A stretch of 64,000 nt of DNA from positions 1 through 64,000 of the forward strand of contig DATJBS010000014.1 of NCBI GenBank assembly GCA_035515235.1, written 5' to 3'. The notes under the pieces are model-generated. The model did not search any database. It saw only the letters and a program-made list of their open reading frames with translations, and was not told the origin of the DNA. This stretch comes from JAMLHH01 sp035515235 (lineage in GTDB: Bacteria; Bacteroidota; Bacteroidia; Chitinophagales; JADIYW01). Shown one piece after another: positions 36,358 to 46,316 of the stretch (positions are counted from its first letter, which is position 1; each line of letters begins with the position of its first letter). The position numbers and the translations under genes were made by a program.

Positions 36358-37826
36358 TGTTGAGAGCTGCTAAAGACATATTGACTGGTATTGATATCCT
36401 AGAAATTCATGGAGAAATCTTTCATGATATTGAAGGTATTGCTATGGATTCTCGTAAGATTAAATCTAATTGGGCATTTTTTGCATATCCAGGAATCGTC
36501 AATGATGGACATCAGTTTATATCAAAAGCGATTGAGCTAGGTGCTACTTTAATTGTTTGTGAGAATTTTCCTGAAAATATTCAAGAAGGTATACAATATA
36601 TCAAAGTAAAAGATTGCAGAAAATCTTTAGGTACTGCTGCTGGAAATTTTTATCATCATCCTTCTAAAAAAATTAAACTTGTAGGAATTACAGGGACTAA
36701 TGGCAAGACTACTGTAGCTACTTTATGCTATCAATTATTTAGAGGATTAGGCTACAAAACTGGCTTGCTATCTACAATAGAAAATTTAATTGACGATAAG
36801 GTTTACCCATCTACTCATACGACTTCAGACGCTATACACATCAATGAGTTGCTGAACCAAATGGTAGAAGAAGGTTGCCAATACGCTTTCATGGAAGTCA
36901 GTTCTCATGCAATTGACCAAGACAGAATTCAAGGTTTATCTTTTGCTGGAGGTGTATTTACCAATATCTCTCATGACCATTTAGATTACCACAAAACATT
37001 TATAGAATATATCTACGCTAAGAAGAAGTTTTTTGACCAATTATCTACTCAAGCTTTTGCATTAGTCAATAAAGATGACAAGAGAGGTGAAGTGATGTTG
37101 CAAAACTGTCCGGCTAAGCATTATACATTCGCTCTGAAAAACATGGCGGATTATCATGCTAGAATTTTGGAAAATAATTTTAACGGCTTGGTTTTAAATA
37201 TTCAGCACAAAGAATTACACACTCAGCTAATAGGCTTATTCAATGCTTACAATATTCTAACTGCCTACGGAATTTCTACCTTATTGGGAATTGATTCTGA
37301 TGAGACACTTAGAGTTTTAAGTATGCTTTCTGGAGCTCAAGGAAGATTCGAATGGATGAAATCCTCGAAAGATTTCATCATTGGCATTGTAGATTATGCT
37401 CACACTCCTGACGCGCTCAAAAATGTTTTAGACACTATCAGAGAAGTGAGAACCAACAAGGTAAATCTAATCACTATCGTAGGATGCGGAGGCGACAGAG
37501 ACACTACTAAAAGACCTAAGATGGCTTTAATAGCTTCAGAATTGAGCGACAAAGTCATTATCACTACAGACAATCCAAGAAGTGAAGAACCTATGGATAT
37601 CATCGAACAAATGAAAGCAGGAATTCCTACTGCCCAAATGAAAAAGGTACTCGTTCAGGTGGATAGAAATGAAGCAATTAGAATGGCTGTAACTCTTGCT
37701 AACAAAGGAGATATTATTCTTTTGGCTGGAAAAGGACACGAAAACTATCAAGAAATCAAAGGTGTCAAATACCCATTTGACGATAAAGCTATTTTGCAAT
37801 CAACTTTTATAGAAATGGATAAATAA
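36354..37826 (+). CDS. murE: UDP-MurNAc-tripeptide synthetase MurE
   Basis: The protein of 490 aa has the three Mur ligase domains: the N-terminal UDP-binding part with IAMDSRKIKSNWAFFA, the ATP loop VGITGTNGKTTVATL, the catalytic EVSSHAIDQDRI, and the C-terminal TTDNPRSEEPMDII. The DNPR motif indicates meso-diaminopimelate rather than lysine as the third residue of the stem peptide. It is cytoplasmic. The start overlaps the ftsI stop by 4 bp and its stop overlaps mraY by 1 bp. Confidence 0.96.
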   Translation: MMLRAAKDILTGIDILEIHGEIFHDIEGIAMDSRKIKSNWAFFAYPGIVNDGHQFISKAIELGATLIVCENFPENIQEGIQYIKVKDCRKSLGTAAGNFYHHPSKKIKLVGITGTNGKTTVATLCYQLFRGLGYKTGLLSTIENLIDDKVYPSTHTTSDAIHINELLNQMVEEGCQYAFMEVSSHAIDQDRIQGLSFAGGVFTNISHDHLDYHKTFIEYIYAKKKFFDQLSTQAFALVNKDDKRGEVMLQNCPAKHYTFALKNMADYHARILENNFNGLVLNIQHKELHTQLIGLFNAYNILTAYGISTLLGIDSDETLRVLSMLSGAQGRFEWMKSSKDFIIGIVDYAHTPDALKNVLDTIREVRTNKVNLITIVGCGGDRDTTKRPKMALIASELSDKVIITTDNPRSEEPMDIIEQMKAGIPTAQMKKVLVQVDRNEAIRMAVTLANKGDIILLAGKGHENYQEIKGVKYPFDDKAILQSTFIEMDK

Positions 37827-39121
37827 TGCTATATCATTTATTTAACTTTTTAGACAAATACTATAATGTCATCGGCGCAGGTCTGTTTCAGTACTCTACT
37901 TTTAGAGCTGCTCTCACATTTATTGTGTCTATGCTCATAGCGACTTTGATCGGTAAAAAAATCATCTTCAAACTCAATAAATTACAAATTGGAGAAGAGA
38001 TTAGGGATTTAGGTTTACACGGTCAAGAAGACAAGAGAGGTACGCCTACTATGGGTGGAATTATCATGATTATTGCCATTTTGATACCCATCTTACTTTT
38101 TGCTCAACTCAATAACGTCTATATCTGGCTCATCATATTGACAGTGGTAATGATGGGAGGTATTGGTTTTATTGACGACTATATCAAAGTATTCAAAAAG
38201 GATAAAGAAGGCATTAAAGGAAAATATAAAGTTTTCGCACAAATAGTATTAGGGGTTATTGTAGGAGCTGTTTTATACGCTCACGAAGATGTAAGAGTAA
38301 AAGATTTTGAACGGGTATATTTTTATAAAATTGATGCGAGTGGTGATATCAATTGGGACAATCCTGCCAAAACAGAAATGTTTAAAAAAGGGCGAAATGT
38401 AGAAGTAGTGGAGAATGGTTATTATGTCACGCACGATACTAAATCCTTCAAAACAAATGTTCCTTTTCTTAAAGACAACCTTCTAGATTATAGTGCATTA
38501 TTAAAACCTTTTACCGATGATTACGCTAAATGGGGTTGGATTTTATTTATACCAATTGTCATTTTTATTATCACAGCTGTATCGAATGCAGCGAATTTGA
38601 CTGATGGTATTGACGGATTAGCCTCAGGGATTTCTGCCATCAATATGTTGACTTTGGGCTTATTCGCTTTTGTATCTGGAAACATTGTTCTCGCAGATTA
38701 TTTAAATATTCTTTATATCCCCGAATCAGGCGAGATATTGATTGCTTCAGCTGCAGTAGTGGGCGCATGCGTTGGATTTTTATGGTACAATGCTTATCCG
38801 GCTTCTGTATTCATGGGTGATACTGGCAGTTTAATGCTTGGTGGTGTCATTGCTACAATAGCTATTATGATTAGAAAAGAGTTATTGATTCCAGTAATGT
38901 GTGGAATCTTTTTAGCAGAAAATCTTTCTGTCATTCTTCAGAGATATTATTTCAAACTCACTAGAAAAATTTATGGCGAACCGAGAAGAATTTTCCTCAT
39001 GGCTCCCATTCACCATCATTTTCAGAAAAAAGGATATCACGAATCTAGAATCGTCATTCGATTTTGGATTGTCAATATTATGCTTGCAGTATTAGCCATT
39101 ATAACTCTAAAAATCAGATAA
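37826..39121 (+). CDS. mraY: phospho-N-acetylmuramoyl-pentapeptide transferase MraY
   Basis: This integral membrane enzyme of 431 aa transfers phospho-MurNAc-pentapeptide to undecaprenyl phosphate to give lipid I. Visible motifs are KRGTPTMGGIIMI, GFIDDYIKVFKKDKEGIKGKYK, NAANLTDGIDGLASG, and APIHHHFQKKGYHESRIVIRFWI. At about residues 152-215 it has a hydrophilic insertion between membrane segments compared with the 360-aa E. coli enzyme; insertions in this place are known in Bacteroidota MraY. About ten membrane helices remain. It is coupled to murE by TAATG. Confidence 0.96.
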   Translation: MLYHLFNFLDKYYNVIGAGLFQYSTFRAALTFIVSMLIATLIGKKIIFKLNKLQIGEEIRDLGLHGQEDKRGTPTMGGIIMIIAILIPILLFAQLNNVYIWLIILTVVMMGGIGFIDDYIKVFKKDKEGIKGKYKVFAQIVLGVIVGAVLYAHEDVRVKDFERVYFYKIDASGDINWDNPAKTEMFKKGRNVEVVENGYYVTHDTKSFKTNVPFLKDNLLDYSALLKPFTDDYAKWGWILFIPIVIFIITAVSNAANLTDGIDGLASGISAINMLTLGLFAFVSGNIVLADYLNILYIPESGEILIASAAVVGACVGFLWYNAYPASVFMGDTGSLMLGGVIATIAIMIRKELLIPVMCGIFLAENLSVILQRYYFKLTRKIYGEPRRIFLMAPIHHHFQKKGYHESRIVIRFWIVNIMLAVLAIITLKIR

Positions 39122-39123
39122 CA

Positions 39124-40461
39124 ATGTCGAAGAGAGTGGTCATATTAGGTTCAGGAGAAAGCGGTACAGGCGCAGCAATTCTAGCTAAAAAGCTAGGGTA
39201 TGATGTATTTGTGTCCGACAAAGGCCCCATCAAAGAGGTCTATCAAACTGAATTAAATGATGCTCAAATTGAATTTGAATCTGGTACACATACAGTAGAA
39301 AAAATTACCAATGCTGATTTAATTATTAAAAGTCCTGGAATTCCAGAAACAGCTCCTTTAGTCCAACAATTAAAAGCTCAAGGAGTAGAAATTATTTCAG
39401 AAATAGAATTCGGTTATAGACATTCTAATGGAAAAATAATTGCCATCACTGGTTCCAACGGAAAAACTACTACGACTTCATTGATTTATCATATTCTACA
39501 AAAAGCCAACTACGATGTTGCTTTAGGTGGAAATATTGGAAAAAGCTTTGCAAGGCTCGTCGCTAATACTCCCGCAGAATGGTATGTCTTAGAATTGAGT
39601 AGCTTCCAACTAGACGGTATCGTAGATTTCAAACCTTACATATCGGTATTGTGCAATATCACAGAAGACCACTTGGACAGATATGATTATCAATATGAGA
39701 ATTATATAAAATCCAAACTCAGCATTACCAAAAATCAAAATACTGAAGACTATTTCATCTATTGTGCAGATGATTCTAGCACAAAAGAATACCTCAATTG
39801 GGTGACATCACCTGTCACGAAAGTTCCATTCACTATGGAATTTGAACCTCAATTTGGAGCATCTATACTTGACAAACAATTTATTATACAAACCAACCAA
39901 CTAACTTCTATTATGCCAATTAACGAATTTGCACTTAAAGGAATCCACAATTCTTATAACTCTATGGCGGCTGGAATGGCTGCTAAATTAGTAGGCGTAA
40001 GAAAAGAAGCCATCAGAGAAAGTTTACAAGACTTCGCTAATCTAGAACATAGATTGGAATACGTAGCTAATGTAAACGGCGTGGATTATATCAATGACTC
40101 TAAAGCTACTAATGTCAACTCTGCATGGTATGCACTCGAAACAATGAACAAGCAAGTAGTATGGATTGCTGGTGGAGTAGATAAAGGAAACGACTATACT
40201 ATTCTTAAAAAATTAGTAGAAGAAAAAGTTAAAGCCATTATCTGCTTAGGTAAGGATAATGAGAAACTTCATAAAGCATTTGCTGATGTAGTAGGATATA
40301 TCGTAGATGCAGACAATGCAAAAGATGCAGTGATGCTCGCTAATAATATTTCTGAAAGAGGTGACGCTGTATTACTGTCTCCAGCTTGCGCAAGTTTTGA
40401 CTTATTTGAAAACTATGAAGACAGAGGTCAACAATTTAAAAGATATGTAAGAAATCTATAA
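39124..40461 (+). CDS. murD: UDP-N-acetylmuramoylalanine-D-glutamate ligase MurD
   Basis: With the ATG at 39124 the protein has 445 aa and begins SKRVVILGSGESGTGAAILAKKLG, the Rossmann start of MurD. The frame is open from 39064 inside mraY, but that extension has no counterpart in the family. The ATP loop is AITGSNGKTTTTSL, followed by ELSSFQLDGI, NITEDHLDRY and INDSKATNVNSAWYAL. It adds D-glutamate to UDP-MurNAc-L-Ala. The start is 2 bp after the mraY stop. Confidence 0.96.
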   Translation: MSKRVVILGSGESGTGAAILAKKLGYDVFVSDKGPIKEVYQTELNDAQIEFESGTHTVEKITNADLIIKSPGIPETAPLVQQLKAQGVEIISEIEFGYRHSNGKIIAITGSNGKTTTTSLIYHILQKANYDVALGGNIGKSFARLVANTPAEWYVLELSSFQLDGIVDFKPYISVLCNITEDHLDRYDYQYENYIKSKLSITKNQNTEDYFIYCADDSSTKEYLNWVTSPVTKVPFTMEFEPQFGASILDKQFIIQTNQLTSIMPINEFALKGIHNSYNSMAAGMAAKLVGVRKEAIRESLQDFANLEHRLEYVANVNGVDYINDSKATNVNSAWYALETMNKQVVWIAGGVDKGNDYTILKKLVEEKVKAIICLGKDNEKLHKAFADVVGYIVDADNAKDAVMLANNISERGDAVLLSPACASFDLFENYEDRGQQFKRYVRNL

Positions 40462-40465
40462 AAAC

Positions 40466-41647
40466 GTGGTAGGCAATCTCATAGAAAATGTAAAAAAAGG
40501 AGACCGATTGATTTGGTTTGTGCTGATATCTTTATCAGTCATCTCTCTATTGGCAGTATATAGCTCGACTAGGTCTCTTGCATATCGCCAACAAGGGGGG
40601 AATACCGAATTTTATCTATTCAAGCATTTGTTTGTTTTGGCATTAGGTTTAGGCATAACCTATTTCGTCCAAAAAATAAATCATGCGTATTTTTCTAGGA
40701 TTGCTTTATACATGATGCTGCTCTCTATTCCCTTATTGATATATACTTTGGCATTTGGTAATGAGATGAATGATGCAAAAAGATGGATTACATTGCCCAT
40801 CATTAATATGTCTTTCCAGTCGAGTGACTTTGCCAAGCTTGCGCTCATTATGTACACTTCCAGAACTTTAGCCATTAAACAAGGTGTTATCAAAGATTTT
40901 TGGGATGGTTTTATACCTGTGTTGCTTCCTATTGGCATTATATGCGGATTGATTATGATGGAAAATATGTCTACAGCATTGATTTTGTTCATGACTAATT
41001 TGGTCATCATGTTCCTTGGAAGAGTGAATATGAAATATGTCATTAGTATGATTGGAGTAGGTGTAATGACATTAGGTATTGTAGTGGCTATATCTTATTT
41101 CTCTACATCAGGTGGAAGATATTTGACATGGAAAAATCGTATGATTGACTATTTCGATACTAATCCTGAGAATCCTTCTTACCAAACCATGCATGCTAAT
41201 ATTGCTATTGCTAATGGTGGATTAATAAGATTGGCTCCCGGGAAAAGTACTCAAAGCAATTTTTTACCTGAAGCTTATTCCGACTTTATTTACGCAACCA
41301 TTATTGAGGAATATGGATTAGTTGGTGGTGCATTTGTCATCTTTTTATATCTATTACTCCTTTATCGGATTATCGTCATTGTTCAAAATAGCAATCGAAT
41401 ATTTAGCGCCTTGATGGCACTCGGATTAGGAATGAGCTTGGTTATACAAGCCTTTATAAATATGGGTGTAGCAGTCAATCTTTTGCCAGTCACAGGATTG
41501 ACCTTGCCATTTGTCAGCATGGGAGGTTCTTCTATTTGGTTCAATGGATTTGCAATGGGCATCATCCTAAGTGTAAGTAGCTATATCGAATCGAATCAAC
41601 CTGCAATTAAAAAAAGTAAAACTTCTCAAGTAGAATTAAACGTATAA
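40466..41647 (+). CDS. ftsW: septal peptidoglycan polymerase FtsW (SEDS family)
   Basis: The protein of 393 aa has ten predicted membrane helices and SEDS-family motifs: VYSSTRSLAYR near the start, AKRWITLP, ALILFMTNLVIMFLGR and the C-terminal PVTGLTLPFVSMGGSS. FtsW polymerises lipid II at the septum with the FtsI-type PBP encoded upstream. Translation probably begins at GTG 40466, 4 bp after the murD stop; no closer ATG fits. Motifs are intact. Confidence 0.93.
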   Translation: MVGNLIENVKKGDRLIWFVLISLSVISLLAVYSSTRSLAYRQQGGNTEFYLFKHLFVLALGLGITYFVQKINHAYFSRIALYMMLLSIPLLIYTLAFGNEMNDAKRWITLPIINMSFQSSDFAKLALIMYTSRTLAIKQGVIKDFWDGFIPVLLPIGIICGLIMMENMSTALILFMTNLVIMFLGRVNMKYVISMIGVGVMTLGIVVAISYFSTSGGRYLTWKNRMIDYFDTNPENPSYQTMHANIAIANGGLIRLAPGKSTQSNFLPEAYSDFIYATIIEEYGLVGGAFVIFLYLLLLYRIIVIVQNSNRIFSALMALGLGMSLVIQAFINMGVAVNLLPVTGLTLPFVSMGGSSIWFNGFAMGIILSVSSYIESNQPAIKKSKTSQVELNV

Positions 41648-41648
41648 A

Positions 41649-42761
41649 ATGACTACTCAGAAAAAATATAGAATCATTATCTCAGGAGGTGGCACAGGCG
41701 GTCACATCTTCCCTGCTATAGCTATAGCTGATGGTTTGAAAGAGAGCGGTCTTGTAGAAGAAATTTTATTTGTAGGAGCATCAGGAAGAATGGAGATGGA
41801 GAAAGTACCTGCTGCGGGATATAAAATTATAGGTTTAGAAATCAGTGGTTTCCAAAGATCATTGAGTGCAAAAAATTTATCTTTCCCTTTCAAAGTGGCT
41901 AAAAGCTTAATGAAAGCAAGAAAAATCATCAAAGATTTTCGACCTGATATTGCTATTGGTGTAGGTGGCTATGCAAGCGGCCCTCTTCTATTTGCAGCCG
42001 CTACAAATGGAGTTCTTACAATTATCCAAGAACAAAATTCTTACCCAGGAATTACCAACAAGATTTTATCAAAAAGAGCAAAAAAGATTTTTGTTGCTTA
42101 CCCGAATATGTCTCAGTTTTTCTCTGAAGAAAAAATCGTTTATTCAGGAAATCCAGTTCGATCCATTATTCAAAAAAACTTGCCTTCAAAAGAAGAGAGT
42201 TGTAAATTTTTTGGATTAGATCCTCAAAAACCAGTGGTTTTAAGTTTTGGCGGAAGTCTTGGCGCTTTAACTCTGAATGAAAGTATAGAAAATGGAATCC
42301 AACAATTTTCTGACAAAAATATTCAGGTCATCTGGCAAACTGGTAGTTACTACTATCAAAAAGTAGAGCAAAAATGGGCAGATAAAATACCTGCTGGTAT
42401 TCAAATACATGAGTTTTTAAAGGAAATGAACTATGCATATGGAGCTGCCGATATCATTATATCTAGAGCTGGTGCAATATCTATTTCAGAATTATGTATC
42501 GTAGGAAAAACAACTATACTAGTTCCTTCTCCAAATGTGGCTGAAGATCATCAAACTAAAAATGCAATGGCATTAGTAAATAACCAAGCTGCAATTTTAG
42601 TAAAGGATATAGATGCAAGAAATACTTTGTGCGATACAGTCACAAAGACTTTAGAAGACAAAACACTTATGCAAGAGCTTTCTGTCAATATCAAAAAAAT
42701 GGCAAAACCTCAGGCTACTAACACTATTGTTCAATCTATTCAACAACTCTTGAGTCAATAA
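41649..42761 (+). CDS. murG: UDP-GlcNAc--MurNAc-pentapeptide-PP-undecaprenol GlcNAc transferase MurG
   Basis: The protein of 370 aa starts with the membrane-facing glycine loop RIIISGGGTGGHIFPAIAIA, followed by GVGGYASGPLLFAA, IIQEQNSYPGITNKIL, SFGGSLGALTLNESI and ISRAGAISISELC, all MurG signatures of the GT-B fold. It converts lipid I to lipid II on the inner face of the membrane. It follows ftsW by 1 bp and its stop touches the murC ATG. Confidence 0.96.
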   Translation: MTTQKKYRIIISGGGTGGHIFPAIAIADGLKESGLVEEILFVGASGRMEMEKVPAAGYKIIGLEISGFQRSLSAKNLSFPFKVAKSLMKARKIIKDFRPDIAIGVGGYASGPLLFAAATNGVLTIIQEQNSYPGITNKILSKRAKKIFVAYPNMSQFFSEEKIVYSGNPVRSIIQKNLPSKEESCKFFGLDPQKPVVLSFGGSLGALTLNESIENGIQQFSDKNIQVIWQTGSYYYQKVEQKWADKIPAGIQIHEFLKEMNYAYGAADIIISRAGAISISELCIVGKTTILVPSPNVAEDHQTKNAMALVNNQAAILVKDIDARNTLCDTVTKTLEDKTLMQELSVNIKKMAKPQATNTIVQSIQQLLSQ

Positions 42762-44123
42762 ATGAAAGTACAGGATATACATAACATCTATTTTTTAGGC
42801 ATAGGCGGCATAGGCATGAGCGCACTGGCTAGATATTTCAATGCTAGAGGTATTCGCGTGTCTGGTTATGACAAAACTCCTACTCTACTCACGAGTGAAT
42901 TAGAAAAAGATGGTATCCATATTAATTTTGAAGATAGTGTAGATACGCTCATGAAAGAAGCAGATATAGTGGTATACACTCCTGCAATTCCAAAAAATCA
43001 TCTTCAATTCAATAATTACAAAGACAATGGATTTGTATTAAAAAAGAGAGCTGAAATTTTAGGATTGATTGCAAATGAATTATTCAATATCAGCATCGCA
43101 GGTTCTCATGGCAAAACCTCCACTTCTTCTTTAGTTGCACATTTACTACATGAAGGAAATAAAGATGTGTCAGCATTCTTGGGTGGAATTTGTTTGAATT
43201 TTGGTAGTAATTATCTAGATGGAAATACTTATGCTGTAGCAGAAGCAGATGAATTTGACCGTTCTTTTTTACAACTCACACCGAATATTGCACTAGTGAC
43301 GTCGGTCGATACGGATCATTTAGATATTTATGGAAATTTCGAAGCTATACAAGATAGTTTTAAAGAATTTTTATCTCAAGTGAGAATAGGCGGTAAAATT
43401 ATTTTACACCGAAATGTAGATCAAACTATTGTTCCTGAAAATCAAAAAGTTCTTACGTATTCTTACCAGGATACTCAGTCAGATTACTTTGCTCAAAATA
43501 TACAAGTAGTCGACGGAGCAACTCACTTTGACCTAAATACTCCTGAAGGAATAGTAGAAAATTTAATTTTGAACTATGGCGGAAAGCACAATGCAGAAAA
43601 TGCTATTGGAGCAGCTGCAATTGCCTTGAGCGTTGGTGTTTCTAAAGAAGATTTGCGAAAAGGATTAGCTAATTTCTTAGGAGTAAGAAGAAGATTTCAG
43701 ACCATATTCAAATCAGAACAGCACATTTATATTGATGATTATGCTCATCATCCACGTGAAATTGATGCAGTCATTCAAACAGTAAGAGATTTATATCCAA
43801 ATAAAAAATTGACAGTTATTTTCCAACCACATCTTTTTTCTCGTACAAAAGATTTAGCGGTTGAGTTTGGTCAATCACTTAGTGCTGCTGACCAAGTTTT
43901 ATTATTACCTATTTATCCAGCTAGAGAACTGCCAATCGAAGGAGTAACTTCTGATTTAATACTAGATGCTATTCATCACGACAATAAAAAAAATATCAAT
44001 AAAAATTTAATCCTCGATGCACTTAAAGAGCATTCTGAAAATGAAATCATTATGACTGTAGGTGCAGGAGATATTGACACCATGACTACAATTATTGCTA
44101 ACTGGTTAAAATCAATCAACTGA
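42762..44123 (+). CDS. murC: UDP-N-acetylmuramate--L-alanine ligase MurC
   Basis: The protein of 453 aa has the MurC N-terminus IYFLGIGGIGMSALARYF, the ATP loop SIAGSHGKTSTSSLVAHL, EADEFDRSFLQL, SVDTDHLDIYG, and the C-terminal IDDYAHHPREIDAVIQ and FQPHLFSRTKDL. It adds L-alanine to UDP-MurNAc, the first step of stem peptide synthesis. It directly follows murG and overlaps ftsQ by 1 bp. Confidence 0.96.
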   Translation: MKVQDIHNIYFLGIGGIGMSALARYFNARGIRVSGYDKTPTLLTSELEKDGIHINFEDSVDTLMKEADIVVYTPAIPKNHLQFNNYKDNGFVLKKRAEILGLIANELFNISIAGSHGKTSTSSLVAHLLHEGNKDVSAFLGGICLNFGSNYLDGNTYAVAEADEFDRSFLQLTPNIALVTSVDTDHLDIYGNFEAIQDSFKEFLSQVRIGGKIILHRNVDQTIVPENQKVLTYSYQDTQSDYFAQNIQVVDGATHFDLNTPEGIVENLILNYGGKHNAENAIGAAAIALSVGVSKEDLRKGLANFLGVRRRFQTIFKSEQHIYIDDYAHHPREIDAVIQTVRDLYPNKKLTVIFQPHLFSRTKDLAVEFGQSLSAADQVLLLPIYPARELPIEGVTSDLILDAIHHDNKKNINKNLILDALKEHSENEIIMTVGAGDIDTMTTIIANWLKSIN

Positions 44124-44881
44124 TGCAAAATAAGTGGAAAAACATATTGTTTAAAATCTTTTTACTGATCACATTCGGCTCTTTTGTCGTACTGTCTATC
44201 ATGTCTTTTCAATATGGCCAACCCATTTCCAATGCAAATGCTCAAATTGATATCAATTATGAAAACGGTCATTTATTTATCAATGAAGAAATCATCAATG
44301 GTAAAATACATGAGTTCTTTTCAGACACCACTAAAGTAGATGCTACAAGTCTTTCTCGATTAGAGAAATTTTTACAAGGACATCCTCATGTGAAATACGC
44401 AAATGCATATATCGATAGCAGAGGTAATCTTCATGTAAGTGTAGACCAAGTGAATCCTATCGCGCGAGTTTTACCAAAAGGCGGAAATAGTTATTATGTA
44501 GATGAACATCAAAACAAAGTACCTACTTCCAATCTTTACACGGCGAAAGTTCCAGTATTGACAGGATATATCCCTGAAGAATATCATCAAGTAGAACCTA
44601 TTAGTTCATGGGAATTAAAAGCCTTAATAAAAGTGATCAATGAGACCAAAGAAGATCCTTATTGGTCAGCACAAATCGCTCAACTATTAATGAGCGAATC
44701 AGAAGAAATTAAAATGATCCCCAGATTGGGAAACCAAATTGTCACTTTGGGCGACAGTACAGATATACTGGAAAAACTAAAAAGATTAGATGCCTTCTAT
44801 TCCGAAATCTCTAAGACTGTGGGATGGGATGCATTTAAATACATAGATGTTCAATATAAAAATCAAATTGTTTGTAAATAA
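44123..44881 (+). CDS. ftsQ: cell division protein FtsQ/DivIB-like
   Basis: The protein of 252 aa has a short cytoplasmic N-terminus, one membrane helix (ILFKIFLLITFGSFVVLSIM) and a periplasmic region containing a POTRA-like part (LEKFLQGHPHVKYANAYIDSRGNLHVSVDQVNPIARVL) and a beta-rich FtsQ domain ending KYIDVQYKNQIVCK. It links FtsL and later division proteins. Sequence conservation is low, but topology and position between murC and ftsA support the call. Confidence 0.9.
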   Translation: MQNKWKNILFKIFLLITFGSFVVLSIMSFQYGQPISNANAQIDINYENGHLFINEEIINGKIHEFFSDTTKVDATSLSRLEKFLQGHPHVKYANAYIDSRGNLHVSVDQVNPIARVLPKGGNSYYVDEHQNKVPTSNLYTAKVPVLTGYIPEEYHQVEPISSWELKALIKVINETKEDPYWSAQIAQLLMSESEEIKMIPRLGNQIVTLGDSTDILEKLKRLDAFYSEISKTVGWDAFKYIDVQYKNQIVCK

Positions 44882-44890
44882 ATATGTTTT

Positions 44891-46315
44891 ATGGAAGAAA
44901 GAATTATTCAGGCCGTTGACATTGGTACTACCAAAGTAGCCGCCATTGTTGCCAAGCAAACTGCCAATAACAAATTGGAAATTTTGGGGATTGGCACTTC
45001 TCCATCGTTTGGCGTAATTAGAGCAGATGTGACAAATATCAGTCGCACAATAGATGCTATTCAAAAAGCAGTAAGTGAAGCAGAAAAGCAATCTGGAATT
45101 CAATTTACTGAAGTCTATGTAGGTATTGCAGGTGGTCACATCAACAGCATGCAACATAGAGCCTCATTGACTAGAAAGGATTACGATGAAGTCATCTCTC
45201 AGAAAGATATTGAAAAATTGATTGATGAGACTAGAAGACTTCCACTTCCTCCGGGTGATATGATTATTGAAGTATTGCCACAAGAATTCAAAGTGGATAA
45301 TAACTTTCAAGTCAAAGATCCAATAGGTATGTTGGGGACAAAAGTAGAATGCAACATGCACGTAGTAACAGGTTCTACTATTGCTGTAAATAATATTAAA
45401 AGATGCATTTACGAAGCTGGACTTACTGTAAAAGAAGTCATCATGCAACCTATTGCTTCTGCAGCAGCTGTTTTATGTAAAGATGAAATGGAATCTGGAG
45501 TAGCATTGGTAGATATAGGTGGTGGAACTACAGACATAGCAGTCTTTGTAGATGGCGTCATCGGTCATACTGCTGTGATACCTTTTGGAGGAGAAATAAT
45601 TACAGAAGATATCAAACAAGGTTGTAAAATCTTGAAACCAACAGCAGAAAGTATTAAAGTACAACACGGATGTACATTCGCTACAGAAAATCACGATAAT
45701 ATTGTGATTACTATACCAGGATTGAGAGACCGACCTGCAAAAGAAATCTCTATGAAAATGCTTATTGGCATTATTCAAGCAAGAATGGAAGAAATTTTAG
45801 ATTCTGTAATGCACGAAATCACTATCTCAGGTTTAGAAGATAAACTCACCTGCGGAATTGTATTTACAGGAGGAGGATCTCAACTCAAACATTTGAGACA
45901 ATTAGCTGAATTTACAACTGGTTATGACATCAAAATTGGCTTACCCAATGAGCATTTAGCTAAAACTAAGATTCAAAATGTGGATAACCCAATCTTCTCT
46001 ACTGCCATAGGTCTGATTATCAAAGGCTTAGAAAGAGAAGCAATTACACAAAATGAAATCGAAAAGGTGGAGAAGCCTGTGGAAAACCCACATAATGTGG
46101 AAAAAGTGACAGAGCTCCCAACAAAAAATCCTATACTTTTAGAGGATGATTCTAAGGAAGGAATTGTCATAAAAGTAGAGGAAGAAACGACTGCTAAAAT
46201 TGAACCACAGAAACCTAAATTTGGAAGCTTTTTAACCAAAGTTGGAAAGAAAATTACAGATTTTATGGGGGATGATATTTTAACAGAATTTACAGACACA
46301 AATAAAAATAAATAA
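44891..46315 (+). CDS. ftsA: cell division protein FtsA
   Basis: The actin-like ATPase of 474 aa starts IIQAVDIGTTKVAAIVA, has the 1C subdomain with EVYVGIAGGHINSM, the phosphate-2 motif VALVDIGGGTTDIAVF and the adenosine motif GIVFTGGGSQLKHL. About 90 extra residues follow the core, acidic and Pro-rich, before the C-terminal FLTKVGKKITDFMGDD, a likely amphipathic membrane-targeting helix. FtsA tethers FtsZ filaments to the membrane. It precedes ftsZ by 1 bp. Confidence 0.95.
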   Translation: MEERIIQAVDIGTTKVAAIVAKQTANNKLEILGIGTSPSFGVIRADVTNISRTIDAIQKAVSEAEKQSGIQFTEVYVGIAGGHINSMQHRASLTRKDYDEVISQKDIEKLIDETRRLPLPPGDMIIEVLPQEFKVDNNFQVKDPIGMLGTKVECNMHVVTGSTIAVNNIKRCIYEAGLTVKEVIMQPIASAAAVLCKDEMESGVALVDIGGGTTDIAVFVDGVIGHTAVIPFGGEIITEDIKQGCKILKPTAESIKVQHGCTFATENHDNIVITIPGLRDRPAKEISMKMLIGIIQARMEEILDSVMHEITISGLEDKLTCGIVFTGGGSQLKHLRQLAEFTTGYDIKIGLPNEHLAKTKIQNVDNPIFSTAIGLIIKGLEREAITQNEIEKVEKPVENPHNVEKVTELPTKNPILLEDDSKEGIVIKVEEETTAKIEPQKPKFGSFLTKVGKKITDFMGDDILTEFTDTNKNK

Positions 46316-46316
46316 T

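Noticed and set aside
39064..39123. Extension of murD into mraY
   Set aside because: The extra residues have no counterpart in MurD, and the ATG at 39124 is directly after the mraY stop.
44786..45778. Antisense open frames across ftsQ and ftsA
   Set aside because: They mirror strongly coding plus-strand genes with clear family motifs and have no recognisable features of their own.
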